From JAFNAG01 sp963721405 (GTDB lineage: Bacteria; Acidobacteriota; UBA6911), in assembly GCA_963721405.1 (NCBI GenBank), contig CAVRJA010000005.1:124001-188000 (forward strand): 64,000 bases of DNA, given 5' to 3'. The stretch's first letter is position 1. Each line of letters opens with the position of its first letter. The notes under the pieces are model-generated. The model was not told where the DNA came from. It was given only the letters and a program-made list of their open reading frames with translations, and made no database searches. The position numbers and the translations under genes were made by a program. Positions 17,862 to 26,560 of this stretch are shown here, one piece after another.

Positions 17862-19916
17862 GTGCCAATCTACACCACCGCGTGCCCGCGCAACTGTTAC
17901 AGCACCTGTTCCATGCTTGTGGAAGTTCAGGAAGGACGCATCCGCCGCATTGAATCCAACCCGATGAATGCCGCCACGCCCGGCGGCGTCTGCCTGAAGG
18001 GATTGAGTTACGTCGAGAGGATTGCGTCGCCCGACAGGCTGCTCGCGCCCATGGCCCGGACGGCCGGGGGCTTTCGGAAGATCTCATGGAATGAGGCGCT
18101 GGACAGGATTGCCGGAAAGTTATCCGAGCTGAAGGAAAGCCACGGCCCGAGGAGCATTCTTTACTATGCCGGGAGCGGCACAAAGGGTCTGCTGAACTCC
18201 GTAGGCATGAGCTTCTGGAGGCTTTTCGGCGGCTGCACCACGACCTACGGCGATCTCTGCTGGCCGGCCGGGCTCGAAGCCACCCGTCTGACCCTGGGCG
18301 AAAACAAGCACAATGTCCCCTGGGACCTCGCCAATGCCAGACTGATCATCCTCTGGGGAAAGAACCCCGCAGAAACCAATATTCACCAGATGCGTTTTGT
18401 CGAGCAGGCGCTGGCGCAAGGCGCCACGCTCGTCGTCGTGGACCCGAGGCGCACTGAGACTGCCGAGCGGGCGAACCTCCTGGTTCAGCCGCGGCCGGGT
18501 TCCGACGGAGCACTGGCGCTCGGCATTGCCCATCTGCTTCTGAAAGATGGCCGCCTCGACCGGACCTTTATCGAAAACCATATTCTCGGATTTGACGAAT
18601 TCAGCAGCCTGGCCGGCGAGTTCTCCCCGGAGCGGACAGCCGGGCTGACCGGCGTCACGGCTTCCTGTATCGGCCGGCTGGCAGGGTATCTCGGGGAAGT
18701 GAGGCCGGCGACCGTTTGCGCCGGCTTCGGCATGCAGAGGTACACCAACAGCGGCCAGAGCATGAGAGCCATCCTTGCGCTGCTCGCCATTACGGGGAAC
18801 ATAGGCAGGCCCGGCGCCGGCTGGCAGTTTGCCAACCTGCAGAGCGCCCTGTTCGACCGGGTGCCCGACCCGCTGGCGTTCTATCCGCCGGAGAGTGACG
18901 ACGGCGTGGTTCGCGTCGGCGTCTCCACCGCCAGATTGGGCCGGGATATGCTCGCCGCAAGGTGGCCGGAGCTGAAGATGGCCTGGGTCGAGCGCGGCAA
19001 CCCGGTCACCCAGAATCCGGAAACACCGGCGGTATTGAAGGCCTTTCGCGCGCTCGACTTCAGAGTGGTCGTGGACCAGTTCATGACCGATACGGCGCGT
19101 GAGGCCGACCTCGTGCTGCCGGCGAAGTCGATGTTCGAACAGTCCGACATCATCGGCGCCTACTGGCATCCCTACGTGCAGCTGAAACAGAAGATCTTCG
19201 ATCCGCCGGGTGAAGTGAAGCCGGAAAGCGAAATATACCGCCTGCTGGCCGGCCGATTGGGTTTTCAGCCCGAGATCCTGGATGAGATCATCCCCGGCCC
19301 ATCCGATGCGGAGGTCGAAGCCTGGCTGGAGCGCAGGCTGTCCGCGATCCCCGGACTGACAATAGAGCGGCTTCGCGAGGGGCCGGCAATGGCTCCGGGC
19401 TGTCAGGAAATCGCCTTCTCGGATCTTGTTTTTCCGACTCCATCCGGGAAAATAGAGCTCCTCTCGCAGGCTGCCGCAGAGCTTTGGGGTGTCGATCCGC
19501 TGCCGCGTTACCGCGCACCGGAAGAGTCGCTCACGCGCGAGCCCGGCGCCGCAATCCCGTACCCTCTCGTATTCCTGACTCCGAACACAAAGAACCGCAT
19601 CCACTCCCAGTTCGGCAACCTGAAGATGATCCGTGACGTGAGCGAGGCGCCCTTCCTGCTGATCGGTTCCGGCGATGCCGGAAAGCGCGGAATCCTCGAC
19701 GGCGACCGGGTGCGCGTTTTCAACGCCAGGGGGCGCCTGCAGACGACGGCTCGCATCGACTTCAGTCTCATGCCCGGCTGTGTGTCCATGACCAACGGGT
19801 GGTGGATCCCCGAGGGCGGAACGGTGAACGTCTGTTCCATGGGCCGGGAGACGGATATGGGATTTGGGGCAGCCTTCCATGACAACCTCGTAGAGGTCGA
19901 GAAGGTGACGGCATGA
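17862..19916 (+). CDS. Molybdopterin oxidoreductase catalytic subunit (DMSO reductase family)
   Basis: 684 aa if started at GTG 17862 (GAGG at 17849-17852); TTG 17796 is a weaker alternative. The [4Fe-4S] motif is C8-x3-C12-x3-C16-x27-C44. Later elements are LCWPAG (its Cys a plausible Mo ligand, as in polysulfide or thiosulfate reductase-like enzymes), LWGKNPAETN, VVDPRRTETA and a C-terminal cofactor-binding domain (TPNTKNRIHSQFGN). Neither start gives a twin-arginine signal, so a cytoplasmic location is predicted although the partner subunit is membrane-bound. The stop overlaps the next start (ATGA). The substrate cannot be read from sequence. Confidence 0.85.
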   Translation: MPIYTTACPRNCYSTCSMLVEVQEGRIRRIESNPMNAATPGGVCLKGLSYVERIASPDRLLAPMARTAGGFRKISWNEALDRIAGKLSELKESHGPRSILYYAGSGTKGLLNSVGMSFWRLFGGCTTTYGDLCWPAGLEATRLTLGENKHNVPWDLANARLIILWGKNPAETNIHQMRFVEQALAQGATLVVVDPRRTETAERANLLVQPRPGSDGALALGIAHLLLKDGRLDRTFIENHILGFDEFSSLAGEFSPERTAGLTGVTASCIGRLAGYLGEVRPATVCAGFGMQRYTNSGQSMRAILALLAITGNIGRPGAGWQFANLQSALFDRVPDPLAFYPPESDDGVVRVGVSTARLGRDMLAARWPELKMAWVERGNPVTQNPETPAVLKAFRALDFRVVVDQFMTDTAREADLVLPAKSMFEQSDIIGAYWHPYVQLKQKIFDPPGEVKPESEIYRLLAGRLGFQPEILDEIIPGPSDAEVEAWLERRLSAIPGLTIERLREGPAMAPGCQEIAFSDLVFPTPSGKIELLSQAAAELWGVDPLPRYRAPEESLTREPGAAIPYPLVFLTPNTKNRIHSQFGNLKMIRDVSEAPFLLIGSGDAGKRGILDGDRVRVFNARGRLQTTARIDFSLMPGCVSMTNGWWIPEGGTVNVCSMGRETDMGFGAAFHDNLVEVEKVTA

Positions 19917-21265
19917 GAGGCTTCTGGCTGGACCTGAATCGCTGCACCGGGTGCCACGCATGCCGGCTAGCCTGCACCATCGAAAACGACCTGGGAGCGG
20001 GAAGGAGCTGGCGGGAAGTCCACACCTTCAACCTGCAGCGGCGCCCCGGCGTGCCCCGGTTCCACCTGTCGCTCGGCTGCCAGCACTGCGCTGACCCCGC
20101 GTGCATGCGGGCCTGTCCCGCCCTGGCTTATTCAACGGACCCGGTCACCGGCGCGGTGCTTGTCGACGAAGAGCTTTGCATCGGGTGCCGGTACTGCAAC
20201 TGGGCATGCCCTTTTGATTCACCCCGTTACAGCCGGCCGGCGGGGACAGTGTCCAAGTGCACCCTGTGTAACGGACGCCTGCTCGAGGGCAAGGATCCCG
20301 CGTGCGCTGCGCTCTGTCCGACCGGGGCGCTGCAATTCGGCGAACTCGAGCCGGAAACAGGGATCGCACGCGTGCCTGGTTTTCCTGCGACCCGATTGAG
20401 CCCTTCGATACGTTTCATGCCGCTGCGCCCGCCGGGCAGTGGACCGGAGTTGAGCGCCCCACAGGAGCAACCCCCCGCGACGGGCGCCCCGCGTTCTATG
20501 GACCTCGGCGTGCCTCGGAATATGACAATGAAGTCGGAATGGGCCCTGATGATGTTCACCATGATGGCCGCGTTGCTCGTCGCAATCTGCGGTGCGGCGG
20601 TTTTCGGGACGTTGCGGATCGACCCGCTCGCCTTTGTGGTCGCCGCCGTCGGCGCCCTTGCTGTGAGCACCTTTCACCTCGGCCGCGTGGAACGGGCCCT
20701 GCGCGCAGTCCTGAACCTGCGCCATTCGTGGCTCAGCCGCGAGACCGTGTCGTATTCCGCTTTCGTCATCCTTTCGGCTCTGTATTTCCTCATGCCTTTC
20801 GGCGGGAAGTCGCTTGGTTGGGCGGCGTTCCTCTCGGGTTTGTTCACATTGTTTTGCATTGACCGCGTTTACGGGGCGATTTCCGCCAGGGACGCCGGTT
20901 GGCTTCACAGCGCCGGCAGCGTGCTTACGGGCATGTTTCTGACGGGCATCCTCACGGTCAGTGCCGAGGTTGCGGGCGCTTTCGGACTGCTGAAACTCGT
21001 TCTCTACGCCGATCGGCAATCCTGGTTCAAGAACGGCGCGCGTCTGTCGGCTTCGATATTGAGGCTTGGCTTGGGATTTGTCGCCCCGCTGGCGCTATGG
21101 CAGGCTTATCCGGATTGGGTGCTGCCGGCGGTGCTTGCGGGAGAACTCATCGACAGGTGCGAATACTATCTGGACATGGAGATCATGACGCCCCGGCGGC
21201 GGATCGCCACCGATCTGGCGAGCGCCGCCGGCCTCTTGACTCCGGGAGCCGGCGGGAGACCCTGA
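19913..21265 (+). CDS. Fused iron-sulfur and membrane-anchor subunit (DmsB-DmsC-like)
   Basis: 450 aa. Residues 1-170 are a DmsB-type ferredoxin with four cysteine groups: CTGCHACRLAC, CQHCADPACMRACP, CIGCRYCNWACP and the CTLC...CAALCP set, enough for four [4Fe-4S] clusters. After a Pro-rich linker, residues from about 204 (MTMKSEWALMMF) form roughly eight hydrophobic helices like the quinol-interacting DmsC anchor. In E. coli these are separate proteins; here one polypeptide holds both. It overlaps the catalytic gene by 4 bp and surely forms one complex with it, linking the quinone pool to the Mo site. Confidence 0.85.
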   Translation: MRGFWLDLNRCTGCHACRLACTIENDLGAGRSWREVHTFNLQRRPGVPRFHLSLGCQHCADPACMRACPALAYSTDPVTGAVLVDEELCIGCRYCNWACPFDSPRYSRPAGTVSKCTLCNGRLLEGKDPACAALCPTGALQFGELEPETGIARVPGFPATRLSPSIRFMPLRPPGSGPELSAPQEQPPATGAPRSMDLGVPRNMTMKSEWALMMFTMMAALLVAICGAAVFGTLRIDPLAFVVAAVGALAVSTFHLGRVERALRAVLNLRHSWLSRETVSYSAFVILSALYFLMPFGGKSLGWAAFLSGLFTLFCIDRVYGAISARDAGWLHSAGSVLTGMFLTGILTVSAEVAGAFGLLKLVLYADRQSWFKNGARLSASILRLGLGFVAPLALWQAYPDWVLPAVLAGELIDRCEYYLDMEIMTPRRRIATDLASAAGLLTPGAGGRP

Positions 21266-21304
21266 CGGCACGATTCTCTGATCCTGAAGCACCGGCGTCC
21301 GGCG

Positions 21305-22927
21305 CTATTCGACTCTTATATAGCTGAATCTCCTCCCGTCCTCCACGTAGCGGACGAATATGCCCGGTTGTCGGCTGAACTCCGATGCGACCATCAAGGT
21401 CGGGAATTCGGCTTGCCGCACCATCTTCCCATCGCGGGCGACCAGGGCGACGTTGCGCGAGAGGTCCGGGTTGAGGAAATGCACCGTTCCATCCGGCGCG
21501 GAAAACAGATATCGGGCAGCGAAATTTCTGGTGAGCACCGCCTGGAGCAATGTTGATGCCGGCCCGATGGGAGAAGAAAAACGGAGTTCACCCTCCGTCT
21601 TGCCGGAGTCGAGATTGACCTGCCGGCGCAGGTACTCGCCCTTGGAGATGTCGCCGCAGAGGATGACCGCAACCCGGTCGTACCCTGAATCGGACTCTCT
21701 ATATCGCAGGCCCATGGAAATGTCGAGTATCGGGTAAGAGGTGTCGTAACTTCGGCGGGAATCGTCCGCCGCGGCGCCTGCTTTGCGAATAACCACGGAA
21801 AAGCTCTTCCGATCCTTGCCGGCAAAGGCAAACACGAGCCCATCCTGCCGATCCCACAGCGCCCGCCGGGGGGTGTTCGGATTCAGGATCGCGAGGGGCC
21901 TGAACACGGGCTTCCCTCCCTCGGTCAATTCCAGCAGGGAGGCCTCTCCATCGGATGTTACGAGGATCACGTAGAGGGTGCCTTTTTCGCTGGTATAGGG
22001 CGGATCGATCAGGCCCATCTTTTCAGCAGGGAGGGAGATGGAACGCGGCGGTTCCGGCTGGGCGTCGCCGGAAAGCCGGGCGACCTGAAGTTTGCTCCCG
22101 GGTGCGACCCAGACCATGTGGTGAGTCGGCCGGCCGGAGACGTTGTACGCGGAGACCCTGACCGGCGAGGGTTCAGCCAGTCGAGCGATGCGGCGATTGG
22201 AGTAAGCCACTGCCGGGGCATACGGGCTCGATCGGAGCAGGAAGAGATCATATCCGGCTTGCCCACGATTGATCCAGGCCGTCTCTGAGGGTTCCGCCGC
22301 CGTCAAGAGGCTGCCCGTGAGGCAGGCAAACGCGATGGAAGCTTCCGCGACGCGGAATTCGGAAGGCTTAGAGGAGGCTCGCATCGCCGGCGATCCTGAA
22401 TATTGCCCCGTAACCGTGTAGCTGCCCGGCGGCAGCTCACCGACCCATGCGGTGATGTCCCCCTTAACCTGCAACTCCTCTGCCGGGGCGAGCACTCTGC
22501 GCTGTGGAGAGCGGGGCGCCTCAATGTGTTCTCCTTCGCGCACGCGGACGGATGCCATATCGCCCGTGACCTGGAAACCTCCCGTGCCGGTTACCCGCAC
22601 GGAAAAAGCCCGATTCTCCCGGGAATCATCCAGGAGGTTCAGCGGGCTCCTGCCCCTGTTGGTGAGCGTGAAGATGCATGGGATTGACTCGCCTCGGACG
22701 GCGACATTCGTCGCCAGGGACAAGTCCAGTGATAGGGCTTGCGTTTGGCCCGCTCCCAACTCAGTCACGGGCCTTTGGCCCCATCCTCCAGCGGCTGTGA
22801 GTTGGCGGTCCTGATGAATCGGCCAGAGCAGCACGCCAACGGCCCCCAGCATCGGCACGATGGCGGTCATTCTGCGCGCAGGACGCCGCTTCGGCGGGGG
22901 GAGGGAGGGTTCGAAGCCTGTTTGCAT
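21305..22927 (-). CDS. Membrane-anchored protein, paralogue of the next gene; unknown function
   Basis: 540 aa. A basic stretch then a hydrophobic segment (IVPMLGAVGVLLW, about residues 23-35) suggests an N-terminal membrane anchor. Residues about 65-170 form an Ig-like domain (RGESIPCIFTLTNRGRSPL, ENRAFSVRVTG, VREGEHIEAPRSPQRRVLAP). The remaining roughly 350 residues show beta-propeller-like repeats (HMVWVAPGSKLQVARL, LFSAPDGTVHFLNPDL). It is clearly homologous along its length to the protein encoded at 22962-24416. It is last in a closely spaced minus-strand cluster with a metalloprotease. Not a family I can name; an inhibitory or immunity role is speculation. Confidence 0.75.
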   Translation of the reverse strand: MQTGFEPSLPPPKRRPARRMTAIVPMLGAVGVLLWPIHQDRQLTAAGGWGQRPVTELGAGQTQALSLDLSLATNVAVRGESIPCIFTLTNRGRSPLNLLDDSRENRAFSVRVTGTGGFQVTGDMASVRVREGEHIEAPRSPQRRVLAPAEELQVKGDITAWVGELPPGSYTVTGQYSGSPAMRASSKPSEFRVAEASIAFACLTGSLLTAAEPSETAWINRGQAGYDLFLLRSSPYAPAVAYSNRRIARLAEPSPVRVSAYNVSGRPTHHMVWVAPGSKLQVARLSGDAQPEPPRSISLPAEKMGLIDPPYTSEKGTLYVILVTSDGEASLLELTEGGKPVFRPLAILNPNTPRRALWDRQDGLVFAFAGKDRKSFSVVIRKAGAAADDSRRSYDTSYPILDISMGLRYRESDSGYDRVAVILCGDISKGEYLRRQVNLDSGKTEGELRFSSPIGPASTLLQAVLTRNFAARYLFSAPDGTVHFLNPDLSRNVALVARDGKMVRQAEFPTLMVASEFSRQPGIFVRYVEDGRRFSYIRVE

Positions 22928-22961
22928 TATTTGCGTTCCGCGGGATGAGCCGGTTTTAAGG

Positions 22962-24416
22962 TTAAGCCAACTTGGCGAATGCGAACCGCTTGCCCTGTTC
23001 TATGAACCGGACAAAGCGGTCCGGGTTTCGGCTCATTCCTGTCGGTACGACGAGGCACGGCTGCGAGTTTACCTTCACCGGCCGGTGACTCGCATCGGTG
23101 ACCGGCAGGAAGACGGTAAAGCCGGAATCGGCGAACACGATCGTGCCGTCCGGGCGAGCGAACAGGTAGAGCGGAGCGCCATCATCTGCCAGGACAGACT
23201 GGATGATCTGCAGGTTTCCGGCGCCATCCACCACAAACCGGCCGTCCGGTTCGGCGTTGCCGTCTGCCAGGTTGATCTTCCATCGGAAAAAGATGTCGTT
23301 CACCTGGTCATGCGAGAGGACCTGAAGTACTCGATCGTAATCCTCCCTGGCCTCGTTGTAGACTTGTGCCAGTAACAGATCGATGACCGGTTGTTCGGAA
23401 GTAAACACGAGTTTGCCCGTGACCGGTTTCGGTGGAGAGGAAAGAGGAACCGTGGCTGCAAACACCTCGATCCCCTCAGGGTCTGCCCAGGCGAAGGCAA
23501 GAACTTCGTCCCTGCACCAGATCGCAGACCGCGGCCCTGTGAGCGGCGGATCTGTCTTGATCGGGTGAATCGCCGGTTTTCCTTTGCCGATGTACTGGAG
23601 CAGGCAGGCATTCTCGCCTCCCGGGTTCACCAGCAGCACATGAAGGTTCCCCTTTGGGTCCGAATAAGGCGTTGCCATGGGTTCCAGATCCTCGCTTGGG
23701 AGGGGGAGGCTGACCGGCGCCTCGGGAGGGAGGTCGCTGCGGAACCGGAGGACACGCAGGTTGCCGTCATTGGCGGTCCAGACCATGTGCTGAACGGTCG
23801 GGGGAGCTACGTTGTAAGACGATGGCAAAACGCCCGTCGAAACATCCGCCTCGGCCAGCGGAATATTGGCATAGGTAACGGGCGGATGGTTGGGGCTCGA
23901 TTCGAGCACGAAAAGTTTGTAGGTTGCCCCGGACCGGTGAATCCACGCGGTGACTCGCGGGCTGAGAGGCAGCGGAAGATTCTGTGTCGCCGATCCCGCA
24001 TAAACAGGAGCGGCCTCGGTGACCTTGACCTCCACGACGGACGACTCCGCCCTGGCAGAGGGCGAATGCATGTAATGTCCCTGCAGCGAGTAGGTGGAGG
24101 GTTCCAGATCGCCGATCCAGGAGATCACGTCCCCGTGGACGACCCATTTGTCTCCAGGCGCAAGCACCCTGGTCGGCTGGGTCCGAGGCTGGTCGACGTG
24201 CTCTCCTTCGCGCACATGGATCGACATCTGGTCGCCCCAGGCATCGACGCCCCAGATGCCTGTAACATGAACGGAAAACGCGCGATTCACCTCACTGTTG
24301 TCCTTGAGTGTGAGCGGAGTCTGGCCCGCGTTGGATAAGACGAGGTTGAACCGTATGGACTCTCCACGGATGACTTCCGTTTTGCGCACTTCCAGGTCCA
24401 GCTTGAGACCCTCCAT
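22962..24416 (-). CDS. Soluble Ig-like/beta-propeller-like protein, paralogue of the preceding entry
   Basis: 484 aa, start ATG 24416 behind a strong GGGAGGA site. No signal peptide or membrane segment. The Ig-like first domain (VIRGESIRFNLVLSNAGQTPL, VNRAFSVHVTG, VREGEHVDQPRTQPTRVLAP) and the later region (HMVWTANDGNLRVLRF, LFARPDGTIVFADSG) parallel the anchored paralogue encoded at 21305-22927. It lies 17 bp from the metalloprotease gene upstream and 34 bp from its paralogue downstream, so it is almost certainly in the same operon. Unrecognised family. The soluble/anchored pairing beside a protease could reflect inhibition or immunity; this is inference. Confidence 0.75.
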   Translation of the reverse strand: MEGLKLDLEVRKTEVIRGESIRFNLVLSNAGQTPLTLKDNSEVNRAFSVHVTGIWGVDAWGDQMSIHVREGEHVDQPRTQPTRVLAPGDKWVVHGDVISWIGDLEPSTYSLQGHYMHSPSARAESSVVEVKVTEAAPVYAGSATQNLPLPLSPRVTAWIHRSGATYKLFVLESSPNHPPVTYANIPLAEADVSTGVLPSSYNVAPPTVQHMVWTANDGNLRVLRFRSDLPPEAPVSLPLPSEDLEPMATPYSDPKGNLHVLLVNPGGENACLLQYIGKGKPAIHPIKTDPPLTGPRSAIWCRDEVLAFAWADPEGIEVFAATVPLSSPPKPVTGKLVFTSEQPVIDLLLAQVYNEAREDYDRVLQVLSHDQVNDIFFRWKINLADGNAEPDGRFVVDGAGNLQIIQSVLADDGAPLYLFARPDGTIVFADSGFTVFLPVTDASHRPVKVNSQPCLVVPTGMSRNPDRFVRFIEQGKRFAFAKLA

Positions 24417-24433
24417 GAAATCCTCCCGGTTCG

Positions 24434-26527
24434 TCAGGTGACCTTACCCGTGACTGAATTGCTCTTGATTTCCTTCGTGCGCACGCGAAAGCTTACCTGA
24501 GTCGTTCCCTTGTGCGCCGCGTCCGCCTGCAGCTTCCCTACATATGTCGTGCCGCCTGCGACATAGTTGGTGAAATCAGCCCGGGAGGGAACGCTGCTCT
24601 TCCACTCTCCGTCGGTCATGTCCGTTACATCTTTCTTGAAGGTCCCACCCAGATTGTTTACCGTCGCCTCCGCACGGGCGACGCATGAGATGTAGCCGTC
24701 CGTTCCTGCGGGAATGTTGAAATTCCCCAGGTCGGTGCCCGCAGGACTGTTCAGTTTCAGAGGTTTCATCTTGGAGTAGATGAACTTGCGGAACTGGGCG
24801 TTGGCACGCAGCCTGACGGTGTCCCAGAACCTCAGCTTGAGCAGGCAAACCGCGCAAAAATGCCACTGCACGGGGCCGACGGCCCTGACTGCGGCGCCCG
24901 TGGCGTCATAATAGTCGTTTTGGTACGACATCGCACAGACGATTGCGTCGTCCTGGTCGTGATCCAGCCATGCCCCCCTGGTGTGTTCGACATCCTGCGT
25001 GGCCCATTTCGTCGGGTCCGCGTTACTGCTGTCAAAGGACGTCAGGCAGTGCCGCAGATAAAGCGCGTGCCCCATCTCGTGGGCGAACGTGCAGGTGGCG
25101 TCTCCCACGGTCACCATGAAAAACTCGCGCTCCCCCATGTACATCCCCAGCGCCGTCGAGACCGCCTGCAGGTCCTTGGAGAGGAATACGTACAGTCCCT
25201 TGGTGGTGTCCTGCACCAGATCGGTGCGGGGCGAGGTCTTGGCCTTGTCAGTGTAGGCACGGTCGAGGAAACGCTTGGCCAGTTGTTCGCCATATGTCCA
25301 GCATTGGTCACGTGTGAGTCCGGGAAGAGCGGGCAGAAAGTACTGGGCGTAATTGTACAGGGCGTTGTTGTTGATCGTCGCTGCCGGCTTGCCGATGTCG
25401 CCCAGGTACTTCTTGACGACTGTCTTCCATGTGGCCTCGTCATACTTGACGATCGAGGCCGCCGCCGGCGGAACAACCTCCATAAAGGCCGCCGCGTAGG
25501 CGTTCTGGACGTCCGTCCAGTTGATGTAGTTCGTATTGACGTTGTCGAAGGTGACGAGCATGTCGATCGTGACCTTGCGCCAGAGCGTGAAAGGGCCGGT
25601 CTTGTGGACCTTCACCCGGCTGCCGTCGGCGGCAGGGAAGTCGAGCGTCGACCCATCGGGCGCCGCCAGCCCGACCGAAAACACGTAATTGTCGCCGGAG
25701 ATCGGCGGTGGATAGAAAAAGACATCGGATACGCCGATGGCCTTGCCGTCGGCGGCCGTATCCGGCTTGACGATGCTCTTGGCGCGTTTGCCCTTATAGA
25801 GATCGCTCTTGGGCGTACCGGGCGGATCGTCCAATCTCGGGAGTTTGCCGCCGCCGGCCCTGGCCAGTGCGGCATTGAAAGGGAGTCCGAACAGGACGTC
25901 GCAGGCATCGATGACACCGTCCCGCTGGCGCACGCCGCCGAACATCGTGGAGCAATTGTCATCCATTTTTGAACCCGCGTCATTGGTCTTGCGCTTGAAG
26001 TACTTGAAGAAATCTTTGATGAACTCCTTGGGCCTCGCGCTGTTGCGGCACTTGTCGATCTGATCAAACTCTTCTTCGGGATCCTCGACTTTCCAGCTTA
26101 CAAAGACCTCGTCGGGTGTCAGGGGTACCTGTTCTCCGGCGGCCCACTTCTTGACTGTGACGCGGAAGGCGACTGCCGGCTGCAGGTCACGCAGCCAGTT
26201 GTTGGTTGTATAACAGGCCGGTTTTGCGGTCACGTCCGCCCCTGCCCCGAGGATGTTCGCGCCCGCATCGGCCGTTTCCGCCGACGTGGCGGCATGGTTG
26301 TCGTGGATCAATATGCGGTACTTCTTACCGTCGCTTGCAGGCGGGATGACCGTATCCGCGGCCACGGCAACCGGCGGAGCGGCGGCCTCGACCAGTTCGA
26401 ACGTGCAGCGGTACCCGACATCCTGCGGGACCTTGGAGTCGCCGAGGTAGGTGAGTTCGAGCGTGTAATCGGGTAATGCAAGAGTGTTTTTGTGGTTCGG
26501 AGCGACGCGTCTTTCCATGCCAGCCAT
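24434..26527 (-). CDS. Putative zinc metalloprotease, candidate T6SS effector
   Basis: 697 aa from ATG 26527 (a GGAAGG site lies upstream). No signal peptide. The core motif is HEMGHALYLRH: His483, Glu484, His487 and a possible third ligand His493 give HExxHxxxxxH spacing, metzincin-like but with Tyr where Gly is usual. The sequence starts with a beta-rich region (LALPDYTLELTYLGD), contains several Cys, and ends in an Ig-like domain (about 610-697, AAHKGTTQVSFRVRTK). Lack of a secretion signal, a location between vgrG and the second T6SS block, and clustering with a LysM/peptidoglycan-binding gene support delivery by the T6SS. Family not identified; protease activity is inferred from the motif. 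Confidence 0.75.
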   Translation of the reverse strand: MAGMERRVAPNHKNTLALPDYTLELTYLGDSKVPQDVGYRCTFELVEAAAPPVAVAADTVIPPASDGKKYRILIHDNHAATSAETADAGANILGAGADVTAKPACYTTNNWLRDLQPAVAFRVTVKKWAAGEQVPLTPDEVFVSWKVEDPEEEFDQIDKCRNSARPKEFIKDFFKYFKRKTNDAGSKMDDNCSTMFGGVRQRDGVIDACDVLFGLPFNAALARAGGGKLPRLDDPPGTPKSDLYKGKRAKSIVKPDTAADGKAIGVSDVFFYPPPISGDNYVFSVGLAAPDGSTLDFPAADGSRVKVHKTGPFTLWRKVTIDMLVTFDNVNTNYINWTDVQNAYAAAFMEVVPPAAASIVKYDEATWKTVVKKYLGDIGKPAATINNNALYNYAQYFLPALPGLTRDQCWTYGEQLAKRFLDRAYTDKAKTSPRTDLVQDTTKGLYVFLSKDLQAVSTALGMYMGEREFFMVTVGDATCTFAHEMGHALYLRHCLTSFDSSNADPTKWATQDVEHTRGAWLDHDQDDAIVCAMSYQNDYYDATGAAVRAVGPVQWHFCAVCLLKLRFWDTVRLRANAQFRKFIYSKMKPLKLNSPAGTDLGNFNIPAGTDGYISCVARAEATVNNLGGTFKKDVTDMTDGEWKSSVPSRADFTNYVAGGTTYVGKLQADAAHKGTTQVSFRVRTKEIKSNSVTGKVT

Positions 26528-26560
26528 GGTTCAATAGCTTCCTTCCGTACCGTCAGATTA

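Noticed and set aside
18120..19961. 613-codon minus-strand open frame opposite the molybdoenzyme gene
   Set aside because: The plus-strand frame has the Fe-S and cofactor motifs; the antisense frame shows no domain and is a codon-bias artefact.
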